The notes under the pieces were generated by a model. The model did not search any database. It was not told where the DNA came from and saw only the letters and a program-made list of their open reading frames with translations. Source: Streptomyces sp. UW30 (GTDB taxonomy: Bacteria > Actinomycetota > Actinomycetes > Streptomycetales > Streptomycetaceae). From it: a stretch of DNA of 38,409 bases. Position 1 is the stretch's first letter, and each line of letters opens with the position of its first letter. The translations under genes were made by a program, and so were the position numbers. The DNA lies in the NCBI RefSeq assembly GCF_008042075.1, contig NZ_RDBN01000005.1:212021-250429 (forward strand), read 5' to 3'. Of this stretch, positions 1 through 7,202 are shown in pieces.

Positions 1-29
1 GTCGAACCCCTCACCGAGGAGGCCTTCGG

Positions 30-593
30 ATGCGCAGCGTGACCTATTCAATGAACGTCTCACTGGACGGCTACATCGTCGGGCCGGACGGCAACTTCGA
101 CTGGACGGGGCCCGACGAGGAGGTCTTTCGCTTCTGGATCGACGAGATCCGTGACGTCGGCGTCCACCTGATGGGGCGACGGCTCTACGAGACGATGCTG
201 TACTGGGAGACCGCCGACCAGGATCCGTCGCTCGACGACTCGCAGCTCGAGTGGATCGCGCTCTGGAACCCGCTCCCGAAGGTCGTGTTCTCCACCTCGC
301 TGTCGGCGGTGGAGGGCAATGCCCGCCTCGTCTCCGGCGGCCTGGCGGAGGAGATCGAGCGGTTGCGAGCAGAGCCGGGGGAGGGCGACATCGCGATCGG
401 CGGCGCGACGCTCGCCGCCGAGGCGGCGGCGTCGGGTCTGATCGACGAGTACCGGACCGTGGTCTACCCGGTGCTGGTCGGCGGCGGCATTCCGTTCTTT
501 CCCCGGCACGAGCGCCGGGTGGATCTCGAACTCGTCGAGACCCGCACCTTCAGCTCAAAAGTCGTCTACCTCCGCCACCGCGTGGTGCGCTAG
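30..593 (+). CDS. Dihydrofolate reductase family protein (RibD C-terminal-like)
   Basis: This is a 187-aa soluble protein. It opens with the SVTYSMNVSLDGYIVGPDG pattern, has LMGRRLYETM at about residues 48-57, and ends with IAIGGATLAAEA and YPVLVGGG. Together these are typical of the DHFR/RibD_C fold that binds NADPH. The start is well supported: GAGGAGG at 16-22 lies 7 nt before the ATG. These stand-alone proteins are usually annotated only as family members. The true substrate is unknown, and reduction of a folate or a pyrimidine-like substrate is an extrapolation from the fold. It ends only 5 bp before the stop of the convergent orphan gene. I am confident about the family and not about the reaction. 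Confidence 0.9.
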   Translation: MRSVTYSMNVSLDGYIVGPDGNFDWTGPDEEVFRFWIDEIRDVGVHLMGRRLYETMLYWETADQDPSLDDSQLEWIALWNPLPKVVFSTSLSAVEGNARLVSGGLAEEIERLRAEPGEGDIAIGGATLAAEAAASGLIDEYRTVVYPVLVGGGIPFFPRHERRVDLELVETRTFSSKVVYLRHRVVR

Positions 594-598
594 CGCTG

Positions 599-1357
599 TC
601 ACATCCACGCGGTCTTCACTGTGGCCCTCACGATCTGGTCGGACCCCTTTTCAGTGAAGAGCACGCGCCAGGGGCGGTCCTCTCTTCTTTCGACGTCGGC
701 GCCGGCCCAGCCCACAATCTCTCCTTCAGAGTTGCGGCACGTGAAAATGAAGGGGAGCGCACCGAACCAAGTAGCCGTTCCCCCCTCCCTGGTGCAGCGC
801 ATGAACATACTCATTTTCTCGGGGTGCTGCACTTCCAGAGCCCAGGGCGGAACCGTCCCGGGCACATCATGCCCCGCCCGCTCGATCGGCTTGGATAATT
901 GGATCGTGGTCAGCCTTCGACTCCATGGATCGCCCAGACAGCCCACGTCGTCGTCATCCCCGCCGAACTGCCAGCACGGGTCGAACACGTAGCTGGCGGT
1001 AAAGCAGCGGAAAGTTCCGGGGTCCGTGCTTTGCATGCTCTCAATGCAGTGTCCGCCCGTGTGCCGGGTGGAAATGGAGAAGCCCGGACTTGGTTGGCCA
1101 TCGAGCCCAAAGGGCTTCAAGTACCGCACCTCGGTCGACTTGAGTTGCGGAGCCGTAGGTTCCAGGAAAAAGCCGGTCACTGCATCAGCGATCGCCGTTG
1201 CGAAACCAGTGGCGAATACTGTGACGATCGCCGCCAGCGTCGTTGAAGTTATTGTTGCCCATAAAAGGCGCCGCTGGTTCTGATGAGACTGCGGAGACTG
1301 GGGTGGCCGTGTCCGCCTCCTTTGATGACTCAACTGCAGGCGCTGCGATCGGCTCAT
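599..1357 (-). CDS. Membrane-anchored hypothetical protein with a TTA codon
   Basis: This 252-aa protein is not one I recognise. A very basic, Gln/Arg-rich N-terminus (residues 1-30) precedes one hydrophobic segment (about 33-60), giving a single-pass topology with most of the chain probably outside the cytoplasm. The outer part has at least five Cys (HTGGHCIES, TFRCFTA, DPCWQFGG, VGCLGD, MRCTREGG, FTCRN), so disulfides are plausible. Codon 32 is TTA (1262-1264), the rare leucine codon that makes Streptomyces genes depend on the bldA tRNA. No Shine-Dalgarno sequence is visible before the ATG at 1357, so the start is uncertain. Base composition looks lower in GC than its neighbours, consistent with acquired or accessory DNA. 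Confidence 0.65.
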   Translation of the reverse strand: MSRSQRLQLSHQRRRTRPPQSPQSHQNQRRLLWATITSTTLAAIVTVFATGFATAIADAVTGFFLEPTAPQLKSTEVRYLKPFGLDGQPSPGFSISTRHTGGHCIESMQSTDPGTFRCFTASYVFDPCWQFGGDDDDVGCLGDPWSRRLTTIQLSKPIERAGHDVPGTVPPWALEVQHPEKMSMFMRCTREGGTATWFGALPFIFTCRNSEGEIVGWAGADVERREDRPWRVLFTEKGSDQIVRATVKTAWM

Positions 1358-1481
1358 TTTGCAAGAATGCCGTATTGCTCAGGAGAGAAGTAGGGGCGCA
1401 GGCTTACGTGGTCGCCGGCGCGTTGGTGTGACTCTCGCCGTGGTCGGTGGGCGGCGCCCCCGGGGCCGGTCGGACGGGCTC

Positions 1482-1507
1482 GGAATCGCCTGGACCCCTC
1501 GGGCGTT
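1482..1507 (+). promoter_or_regulatory. Sigma-R-type promoter of msrA
   Basis: GGAAT (1482-1486), exactly 18 nt, then GTT (1505-1507). This is the full consensus for the Streptomyces thiol-stress sigma factor SigR (GGAAT-N18-GTT). It lies about 80 nt upstream of the msrA start on the same strand, so transcription would begin near 1513. From memory, msrA is a known SigR target in S. coelicolor, which supports the call. Confidence 0.8.
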
Positions 1508-1588
1508 GAGGAGGGTGGGCATGGGATGCCGGCGGTGTGCGAGCAGAGCAGCCCGAGTGACCGAGCTGAAAGATATGGGAGGACCGCA

Positions 1589-2101
1589 ATGGCTGCGCAG
1601 ACGCAGAGGGCCGTGCTGGCGGGCGGATGTTTCTGGGGGATGGAGGAGCTGATCCGCCGACTTCCGGGCGTGACGGGCACCCGCGTGGGATACACCGGGG
1701 GTGACGTGCCGAACGCGACGTACCGTAACCACGGCACGCACGCGGAGGCCATTGAGATCCTCTTCGACCCCGCGAAGACCGACTTCCGCGCGCTCCTGGA
1801 GTTCTTCTTCCAGATCCACGACCCGAGCACGAAGAACCGCCAGGGCAACGACATAGGCCTCAGCTACCGCTCGGCGATCTACTACGTGGACGACGAGCAG
1901 AAGCGGATCGCCGAGGACACGATCGCGGATGTGGACGCCTCCGGCCTCTGGCCGGGCAAGGTGGTCACCGAGGTGGAGCCGGTGGGCCCCTTCTGGGAGG
2001 CCGAGCCCGAGCACCAGGACTACCTGCAGCGTTACCCGAACGGCTACACCTGCCACTTCCCGCGCCCGGGATGGCGGCTGCCCGCCCGAGCCGAGGGCTG
2101 A
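1589..2101 (+). CDS. msrA: Peptide-methionine (S)-S-oxide reductase MsrA
   Basis: This 170-aa enzyme reduces the S-epimer of methionine sulfoxide in oxidised proteins, using thioredoxin-type reductant in the cytoplasm. The catalytic cysteine lies in GGCFWGME (Cys14). [13 protein letters not shown] and [23 protein letters not shown] follow in the family order. I chose ATG 1589 because GGGAGGA (1577-1583) sits just before it. The frame is open upstream to 1526, but those residues do not match the family. The C-terminus has one Cys (YTCHF), a possible resolving residue. The gene is monocistronic, preceded by a sigma-R promoter and followed by a strong hairpin, so it is expected to be induced by thiol oxidation. 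Confidence 0.96.
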   Translation: MAAQTQRAVLAGGCFWGMEELIRRLPGVTGTRVGYTGGDVPNATYRNHGTHAEAIEILFDPAKTDFRALLEFFFQIHDPSTKNRQGNDIGLSYRSAIYYVDDEQKRIAEDTIADVDASGLWPGKVVTEVEPVGPFWEAEPEHQDYLQRYPNGYTCHFPRPGWRLPARAEG

Positions 2102-2140
2102 CGGCGAGGCGGCCCGGCGGCCCGGCGGACGGGCGGACGG

Positions 2141-2181
2141 GCGGACGGCGGAGTCTGACTGGCACAGGCTCCGCCGTCCGC
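2141..2181. terminator. Bidirectional hairpin between msrA and the MerR-HEAT gene
   Basis: A perfect 13-bp inverted repeat, GCGGACGGCGGAG (2141-2153) and its complement (2169-2181), with a 15-nt loop. It lies between two convergent genes (stops at 2101 and 2205). The left arm is preceded by an 8-bp tandem repeat, gggcggac, from about 2123. There is no U-tract, which is common for Streptomyces terminators. Confidence 0.7.
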
Positions 2182-2204
2182 GGCACGCCAGGAGGATCCA
2201 TCCC

Positions 2205-3209
2205 TCACCGTGCGTCGCGTAGCTGAAGCAGGTACGCCGCGGTCAGCGCAACAGCACGGTCCGCGTCATGCGACAGCTCCACAAGGGCACATGAAGCCGT
2301 GCTCCCCGGGATGTCCGCCAGCGCCTGGGTCAGCCGTACGCGTGCAGGCCCTTCAGTGGTGTCGTGGGTGAGGCGGTCGACGAGCCCGGTGGCGATCCGA
2401 TCCGCCGTCGCGGTGTCGCTCGCCAGCATGCTCAGTGCATCTGCCGCATCGGTGTCGTTCCTTCCCGCCACGATCATGCCGATGAGCACCGGGATCGCAT
2501 CGGCCACTCCACGCGTCCCGAGCGCCAGAGCCGCGTGGCCGCGGACCACGACATCGGGGCTCGCGAGGGCATCCCGCAGCCGGGCGTCGGCCTCATCGCC
2601 GGGCATCTCGGCGAGGGACTGAACGGCACGTTCCCGCACCGCGGCCACCGGTGAGCCGAGGCCCTCGGCCAGCAGGGCCGTGCCGCCGTCACCCGATCGC
2701 GCCAGCGCCCATCGAAGGGCTCCGGCGACGTTCGGCTCCGTCTCCCTCAGTACCGCCTCGACCAGGGCCTCCACCGGCACCGGAATGACGCCGGCCGAGG
2801 AGAGGGCTGCGCGCTGACGTGCGGCTGCGCTCTTCGACCCCAGCGCCTGGAGGAAGGCGACGACCTGGAGGACGTCCTCCCAGTCGGCGGGTTCCGCGGC
2901 ATCGATCCGGCGGAGCCGCGTGAGCAGCTCGGTCTCGGCCGCGATGAGTTCCTGTCTCTGACGGATGAGGTCGTCGACGAGCGCCGAGGGCGTGAAGCCG
3001 GGATCGTCGAGCGCGCGTCCGATCTCACGCAGCGACAGCCCCAGTGACCTCAGGCTCTCGATGTGGAAGATCCGCCGGATGTCGTCGCCGGAGTACTCCC
3101 GATAGCCGGAGCCCGTACGACCCGAGGGTCGCAACAGGCCGAGCGACTCGTAATGCCTGAGCATGCGGGCACTGACGCCGGACCGTCGCGCCACCTCACC
3201 GATCAACAC
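2205..3209 (-). CDS. MerR-family regulator fused to HEAT repeats
   Basis: This protein has 334 aa. Residues 1-70 are a MerR winged helix (LIGEVARRSGVSARMLRHYE, then GLLRPSGRTGSGYREYS), followed by the dimerisation helix (LIRQRQELIAAETELLTRL). After about residue 125 the chain is alpha-helical HEAT-type repeats of about 30 residues (for example AVRERAVQSLAEMPGDEADARLRDAL) instead of a small ligand pocket. The start is GTG 3209, with AGGAGGG upstream. It follows the HEAT gene at 3229-3897 by 19 bp and must be cotranscribed with it. A MerR-type operator lies in the promoter of the pair, so autoregulation is likely. The HEAT region probably senses or binds a protein or a modified partner; this is inferred. 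Confidence 0.92.
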   Translation of the reverse strand: MLIGEVARRSGVSARMLRHYESLGLLRPSGRTGSGYREYSGDDIRRIFHIESLRSLGLSLREIGRALDDPGFTPSALVDDLIRQRQELIAAETELLTRLRRIDAAEPADWEDVLQVVAFLQALGSKSAAARQRAALSSAGVIPVPVEALVEAVLRETEPNVAGALRWALARSGDGGTALLAEGLGSPVAAVRERAVQSLAEMPGDEADARLRDALASPDVVVRGHAALALGTRGVADAIPVLIGMIVAGRNDTDAADALSMLASDTATADRIATGLVDRLTHDTTEGPARVRLTQALADIPGSTASCALVELSHDADRAVALTAAYLLQLRDAR

Positions 3210-3228
3210 TTCCTATCGTCCCTCCTGA

Positions 3229-3897
3229 TCATCCCTCCTGGCCGGACCCGCCGAGGGCCACCACGCGCTTCGCCTCCTCGATCGCGAACTCGAATCCGGC
3301 ATCCGGATCGCGCAGCAGCCGTTCCGTGGCGAGCGCGTGCGTGCGCACACGCCGGTCAGTGGCCGCCGCCGCAGCACGCAGAGCAGGCACAACGACCTCC
3401 CCCAGCGCGACCAGCGCCCGGCTGAGGCTCAGCTGCGTCTCCCGCTCACCGCGTCCGAGCTGCGTCGCCAGCACCGTGGCCAACCCGGCCGCCTCGCCCT
3501 CCGGCACGAGCACGACAGCGGCCCGCCAGGCGCTGCGCGCCACCTCGTCGTCGGCGTCGGACAGGAGCGCCCGTGTGATCGCCGGCCACGCCTGCCGGTC
3601 CCCGATCTTGGACAGCGTGTGCAGCGACTGGCTGCGCGCCTGCGCCCGCTCGGAGCGGACTTCGCGGAGCAGCTCGGGGAGCGTCAGGGACGTCGGGTGG
3701 CGGGTGAGCGCCCAGGTCAGCATGTCGCGGACGAAGAACTCGGGCTCGATCGCGCATCGCTCGACGAGCTTGTCGACGAAGCGGGGATCCGGCGTGGTGC
3801 CGACCGCCAGAGCCGCCCGCAGCCGCACGGACGAACGGTCGTCCTCCAGCGCCTGGAGCGCTCGCATCGCATCCGTGTCCTGTCGCGCCATGGTCAT
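3229..3897 (-). CDS. HEAT-repeat protein, first gene of the MerR operon
   Basis: This 222-aa all-helical protein is built of HEAT/PBS-lyase-type repeats (RLRAALAVGTTPDPRFVDKL, AQARSQSLHTLSKIGDRQAW, DDEVARSAWRAAVVL, DRRVRTHALATERLL). ATG 3897 was chosen because GAGGAGGTG lies 6 nt upstream. The reading frame is open to 4104, but that part is low-complexity and contains the promoter and a tandem repeat. No enzymatic motif is visible, so it is probably a protein-protein scaffold. It is cotranscribed with a regulator whose sensory half is also HEAT repeats, which suggests a shared target or direct pairing of the two proteins (inference). The biological signal is unknown. Confidence 0.85.
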   Translation of the reverse strand: MTMARQDTDAMRALQALEDDRSSVRLRAALAVGTTPDPRFVDKLVERCAIEPEFFVRDMLTWALTRHPTSLTLPELLREVRSERAQARSQSLHTLSKIGDRQAWPAITRALLSDADDEVARSAWRAAVVLVPEGEAAGLATVLATQLGRGERETQLSLSRALVALGEVVVPALRAAAAATDRRVRTHALATERLLRDPDAGFEFAIEEAKRVVALGGSGQEG

Positions 3898-3919
3898 CGA
3901 GACCACCTCCTCGGCAAGC

Positions 3920-3950
3920 AGTGAACGCCTTGTCACCGTGTCAAGGTCAA
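3920..3950 (-). promoter_or_regulatory. MerR-type promoter/operator of the HEAT-MerR operon
   Basis: On the minus strand, a -35 box TTGACC (3950-3945) and a -10-like TTCACT (3925-3920) are separated by 19 bp, the overlong spacing typical of MerR-activated promoters. The near-perfect inverted repeat CCTTGTCACCGTGTCAAGG (plus strand, 3928-3946, one mismatch between 9-bp arms) fills the spacer. GAGGAGG and the ATG at 3897 follow. The natural binder is the MerR protein encoded two genes' length downstream in the same operon. Confidence 0.75.
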
Positions 3951-3970
3951 AGGCCCACCGGGCGACTTCG

Positions 3971-4025
3971 CACCTCCGCCGCACCTCCGCCGCACCTTCG
4001 CCGCACCTCCGCCGCACTTTCGTCG
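3971..4025. repeat. 11-bp tandem repeat upstream of the HEAT-MerR promoter
   Basis: Five head-to-tail copies of an 11-bp unit, cacctccgccg. Copies start at 3971, 3982, 3993, 4004 and 4015; the third has one change and the last is degenerate. The array ends about 20 bp upstream of the -35 box. A period of one helical turn would place any bound proteins on one face of the DNA. The rest of 4026-4254 shows no gene. Confidence 0.75.
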
Positions 4026-4254
4026 GCCCTGAGGGCTCACCAGGGCGACGGCGGGAGTGGCTCCGTGCCCAGGGAACCGATGAGGCGCGCCGCGAGCCTT
4101 TCATAGGGGGCCGGCCCGGTTTCGAGGCGGTCGGTCACGGTGGCTGTCAGGCAATCGATTCCGCTCTTCGGGGCTCGTCGCGATGGCGTCTGCGCAGCCG
4201 TCGTAGGGGTGGTGAATGCGGCTGAGCCCGCGAGTGGGCGGCGCCCGCGGTGTG

Positions 4255-5532
4255 TCAAAGGCGGCTGAATCTTTCGATGTCCTCGGAGAAGTCCTTGATG
4301 GCCTGCGCGGTGAGCGTCGGCCGGATGTCGGCGATGGCGGTCAGGTAGTCCTCGGTGGTGGCCGGTCGACCCCTTCGGTGTGTGACCTCGCGCTCGAATG
4401 CTGCCTGCGCCCCCTTGCGTGCCGCGAATTCGATGTCGGCCGGGGTGAACAACGCGCTGGCGTTGACCAGTTGGGTGAAGTCCACTGAGTCGGCGGAGGC
4501 TCTGACATAGCGCGCCCAGATCGCGGCGCGGGCGGTCGGGTCCGGTGGGCCGATGGGAATGACGTAGTCGAACCGGCCAGGTCGGAGGAAGGCCGGGTCG
4601 AGCGAGCGCACGGAGTTGGTGGCACAGGCCAGCAGCCGCGCGTCGTGCTCGCGGAAGACGGGGATCAGTTTGAGCAACTCGTTGGTCACGCCGTGCCCCG
4701 GATCGACCGCCTTCCCGGACCGCACGCCGGCGATCTCCTCGACCTCGTCGATGAAAAGCAGCACCGAGTCCAGTTCCGCCAGGTCCGCGAAGGCTTCCCG
4801 CAGCGCCGCGGCCAGCCCCTCGCTCGTGTCGGCAGCGAGCCGTGATGGGAAGAGCTCGACGAACGGCCAGCCGAGCCGCGAGGCCACCGCTTTGGCGAAG
4901 CTGGTCTTCCCGGTGCCGGGAGGACCGAACAGGATGATTGCCTTGGGAGGGACGACACCGTAACGATCGGCCAGCGCAGGCTCCGTCAGCGAGAGCACAA
5001 CGCGGCGTTCGACGACCTGCTTCTCCCGCTCCATGCCGGCCACGGCGTCCCACAGCCCTTCGGGCAGCATGCGCCCGCCCAGTGACGCGAGGACTTCGGC
5101 GTTGGCGGCCCCTGCCGGTTCGAGCTTTTCGTAGTAGGTCAGGCCGTCGCGGGACCGGTAGCCGGAGTTCTCCAGAGCCTTCGTGCCGGCGGCGCCGACG
5201 GGCAGCAGTGCACTGATGTGGCGCACGCCCATTGCCCGCAGGCGCCGTTCGAGCTCGGCGAGGAGAGCGCTGCCGATCCCGCGCTCGCGCCACTGAGAGG
5301 CGAGTGCCACCAGGAGGATCCACCCCCGCTTGCCGGAGGACTGCGCTACGGCCATGCCCACCAGTTCGTCGCCGACCACCGCGACCACCGCCGTCTGACC
5401 GGCCTTGGCCGCGGCCATCACCTCGGAGGCGGGAAACACCCGGTCCTCGTCGGCCTGGCGGCTCTGGTCCCAGATCTGGATGGCCTGGTCAAGATCGTCA
5501 TCGTGATAGTCGCGCAGACGCCATGGGGGCAT
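4255..5532 (-). CDS. GNAT acetyltransferase - AAA+ ATPase fusion
   Basis: This 425-aa two-domain protein starts with a GNAT fold (about 1-140; acetyl-CoA loop WRERGIGSAL at 81-90). A linker leads to a Cdc48/FtsH-like AAA+ module: Walker A GPPGTGKT (203-210), Walker B LLFIDE (258-263), sensor-1 ATNS (304-307), the RPGRFD arginine-finger region (317-322) and an alpha-helical lid to the end. All ATPase residues look intact. ATG 5532 is chosen because GAGGTGGTGACG precedes it and the conserved GNAT start PPWRLRDYHDDD follows. A longer frame to 5895 is low-complexity. Its ATG lies 2 bp after the stop of a 46-aa membrane peptide, so the two are coupled. The role is unknown: possibly unfolding or remodelling linked to acetylation. 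Confidence 0.92.
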   Translation of the reverse strand: MPPWRLRDYHDDDLDQAIQIWDQSRQADEDRVFPASEVMAAAKAGQTAVVAVVGDELVGMAVAQSSGKRGWILLVALASQWRERGIGSALLAELERRLRAMGVRHISALLPVGAAGTKALENSGYRSRDGLTYYEKLEPAGAANAEVLASLGGRMLPEGLWDAVAGMEREKQVVERRVVLSLTEPALADRYGVVPPKAIILFGPPGTGKTSFAKAVASRLGWPFVELFPSRLAADTSEGLAAALREAFADLAELDSVLLFIDEVEEIAGVRSGKAVDPGHGVTNELLKLIPVFREHDARLLACATNSVRSLDPAFLRPGRFDYVIPIGPPDPTARAAIWARYVRASADSVDFTQLVNASALFTPADIEFAARKGAQAAFEREVTHRRGRPATTEDYLTAIADIRPTLTAQAIKDFSEDIERFSRL

Positions 5533-5534
5533 CG

Positions 5535-5675
5535 TCACCACCTCACCTGCCCCGAGGGACTCCCATTGTCCCCTGCGGGAGCGCTGAGCGACGAGCGCAA
5601 CAGGCCCCTCGCACCGGCCACGACCAGGACCAGGGCCAGGAGCACGACCAGGACCACGATCACGACTACGACCAT
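5535..5675 (-). CDS. Small membrane protein (46 aa) coupled to the GNAT-AAA+ gene
   Basis: The ORF encodes an N-terminal hydrophobic helix made mostly of Val/Leu (residues 1-21, MVVVVIVVLVVLLALVLVV), then AGARGLLRSSL and a short polar tail. The stop TGA is separated by 2 bp from the ATG of the GNAT-AAA+ gene, and that gene's ribosome-binding site lies inside this ORF. This layout fits translational coupling. No clear Shine-Dalgarno precedes ATG 5675 (GGGAGG is about 35 nt away), so expression is uncertain. It could anchor the AAA+ protein to the membrane or be its substrate. The family is not recognised. Confidence 0.45.
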   Translation of the reverse strand: MVVVVIVVLVVLLALVLVVAGARGLLRSSLSAPAGDNGSPSGQVRW

Positions 5676-5773
5676 GCGAGACGGGACGCGATCGGCAGGG
5701 GTGCCTCCCCCGCCTGCAACGTACGGCCGGGTCCTCGGATTCCGGCCCGTGCCCGCGAGACCGGTACGTCTGC

Positions 5774-6892
5774 TCAGTGCGGCAGCGTCGCCGGGCTTCC
5801 GCCGTTCGCCTCGTAGCCCGCCACCGCCAGGGCGCGGTAGACCGCGAACTCCGCCGCGGGGTCGGCGAACAGCGTCCACGGGAGGGCGCCGACATGGCCG
5901 CCGACGTGTATCAGCTGGTCCATGGCCTCCGCCCAGCGCTCACCGCGGACCAGGAAGAAGACCAGCAGGTGGCGTACGTGCGCCAGCATCGGGTCGTCGG
6001 GGCGGGCCGCGTGCACCGCGAACAGCGCGCCGTGGATCGCCTTCGTCACTACCTCGCTCTGGTAGAAGCCGCTGACCAGGTTCACCTCGGGCAGGTGCTC
6101 GAAGACCGCGAACAGCGGCATCGCGGCCAGCAGGGAACCCTGGGGCGCGCGGGCCGCCGCCGCCTCCGCGAACTCGTTGGCCAGCTGGCGCGAGCCGTGC
6201 CACTTCTCGCACCAGTAGTGCAGGGCCGCCAGGTGGGCGCCCATGTGGGCCGGGGCGCGGTCCAGGATCTTCAGCCAGACCTGCTCGAACTCCGGCCGGG
6301 GGTAGGCGAGTCCGCGCGCGACCGACAGCTCGATGATGTACGGGATCGGGTCACCGGGAGCCAGCAGGGCCGCCTCGCCGCACGCCGACCTCGCCTCCTC
6401 CATGATGATCCGGAACTCGTCCGTGCCCGGCGTCGCCGTGCGCCACGCCTGCTGCACCAGGAACTCCGCGTGCACGGCCGCTCCGCCGGCGTCCTTGGGC
6501 TGCTCGGTCCGCCACACGCGCAGCCACTGCCCGCCCGGCGGCTCGCTGACCCCGCCCGGACGCTGCTGCAACTCCAGCGCGGCGGCGCCCGCGAAGGCCT
6601 GCACGCGCTGCCAGCGGCGCTCGCCCTCTGCCTCGGTGCCGGCCAGGAGCTGCGAGGCCGCCCGGTAGTCCTGGGTGCGCTGCACCAGGTCCAGGACGTC
6701 CAGCAGGTCCTTGTCGGGGCCGGGCATGCGGATGTCCAGCTCCTCCTGCAGTGCGAAGCCGTAGTTCGCCGGGTCCGCGGCGTCCGGGTGACCCGGCGGG
6801 ACCTGCTCGATCATGCCTCGCCTGCGCCGCATGAACGGCACCAGCACGAAGCCGATCATGAGTAGCGCGACCAGGACCCAGAGAATCTCCAT
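5774..6892 (-). CDS. Membrane-anchored helical hypothetical protein
   Basis: This 372-aa protein has one N-terminal transmembrane helix (EILWVLVALLMIGFVLVPF, residues 2-20), followed by RRRR, which places the long C-terminal part in the cytoplasm. That part is alpha-helical and rich in Trp and Ala, with TPR-like stretches (QDYRAASQLLAGTEAEGERRW, PEFEQVWLKILDRAPAHMGAH, RGERWAEAMDQLIH). No catalytic motif is seen. ATG 6892 is preceded by GGAGGC with almost no spacing; the frame is open upstream but only as low-complexity residues. It is divergent from metB. I do not recognise the family. A scaffold or protein-binding role is a guess from the repeats. Confidence 0.85.
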   Translation of the reverse strand: MEILWVLVALLMIGFVLVPFMRRRRGMIEQVPPGHPDAADPANYGFALQEELDIRMPGPDKDLLDVLDLVQRTQDYRAASQLLAGTEAEGERRWQRVQAFAGAAALELQQRPGGVSEPPGGQWLRVWRTEQPKDAGGAAVHAEFLVQQAWRTATPGTDEFRIIMEEARSACGEAALLAPGDPIPYIIELSVARGLAYPRPEFEQVWLKILDRAPAHMGAHLAALHYWCEKWHGSRQLANEFAEAAAARAPQGSLLAAMPLFAVFEHLPEVNLVSGFYQSEVVTKAIHGALFAVHAARPDDPMLAHVRHLLVFFLVRGERWAEAMDQLIHVGGHVGALPWTLFADPAAEFAVYRALAVAGYEANGGSPATLPH

Positions 6893-7202
6893 GCCTCCAG
6901 CGTTCCAGACGCCGCCGACAAATGGCCAACGAGGTCGGGAGCCTGTGGAAAGGGGGCTGTGGAGAAAGGGTTCTGTGGCGGTGGTGGGGGTGCGCCTTGG
7001 TGCCTGCGGCGGTCCGTTGCCGCCCGGTGGGGGTGCGTGTAGCGCCTCACGGTTGTCTTGTGGGTCGGGCCGACGTGTCCCCTTCCCGCCGTACGCGACT
7101 GCCGGCCCGTACGGGTACGCGATCCGGCCCCGTGGCTTCGGTATCCGTTGGGAAAAGCCACCGTCCGGCATCCGGAGCGTTCGCGCACTACGCTCGGTGC
7201 TC
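6893..7202. other. Divergent intergenic region upstream of metB
   Basis: 310 bp without a gene. It contains the perfect palindrome CCCGTACGGG (7106-7115), flanked by two GTACGCGA copies. A -10-like TACGCT (7189-7194) ends 8 nt before the metB ATG, and there is no Shine-Dalgarno sequence there, so metB may be transcribed without a leader. No riboswitch fold is obvious by eye. Confidence 0.4.

Noticed and set aside
1526..1588. N-terminal extension of MsrA
   Set aside because: The 21 extra residues are not family-like, and the ribosome-binding site supports ATG 1589.
2123..2150. G-quadruplex or functional repeat after msrA
   Set aside because: The 8-bp G-rich units merge into the terminator stem and give no independent signal.
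3971..4025. CRISPR-like array
   Set aside because: The 11-bp units are head-to-tail without spacers and no cas gene is present.
4037..5323. Minus-strand frame of 428 codons over the GNAT-AAA+ gene
   Set aside because: It is rich in Arg/Pro with no family match by eye, and the other minus frame has complete AAA+ motifs.
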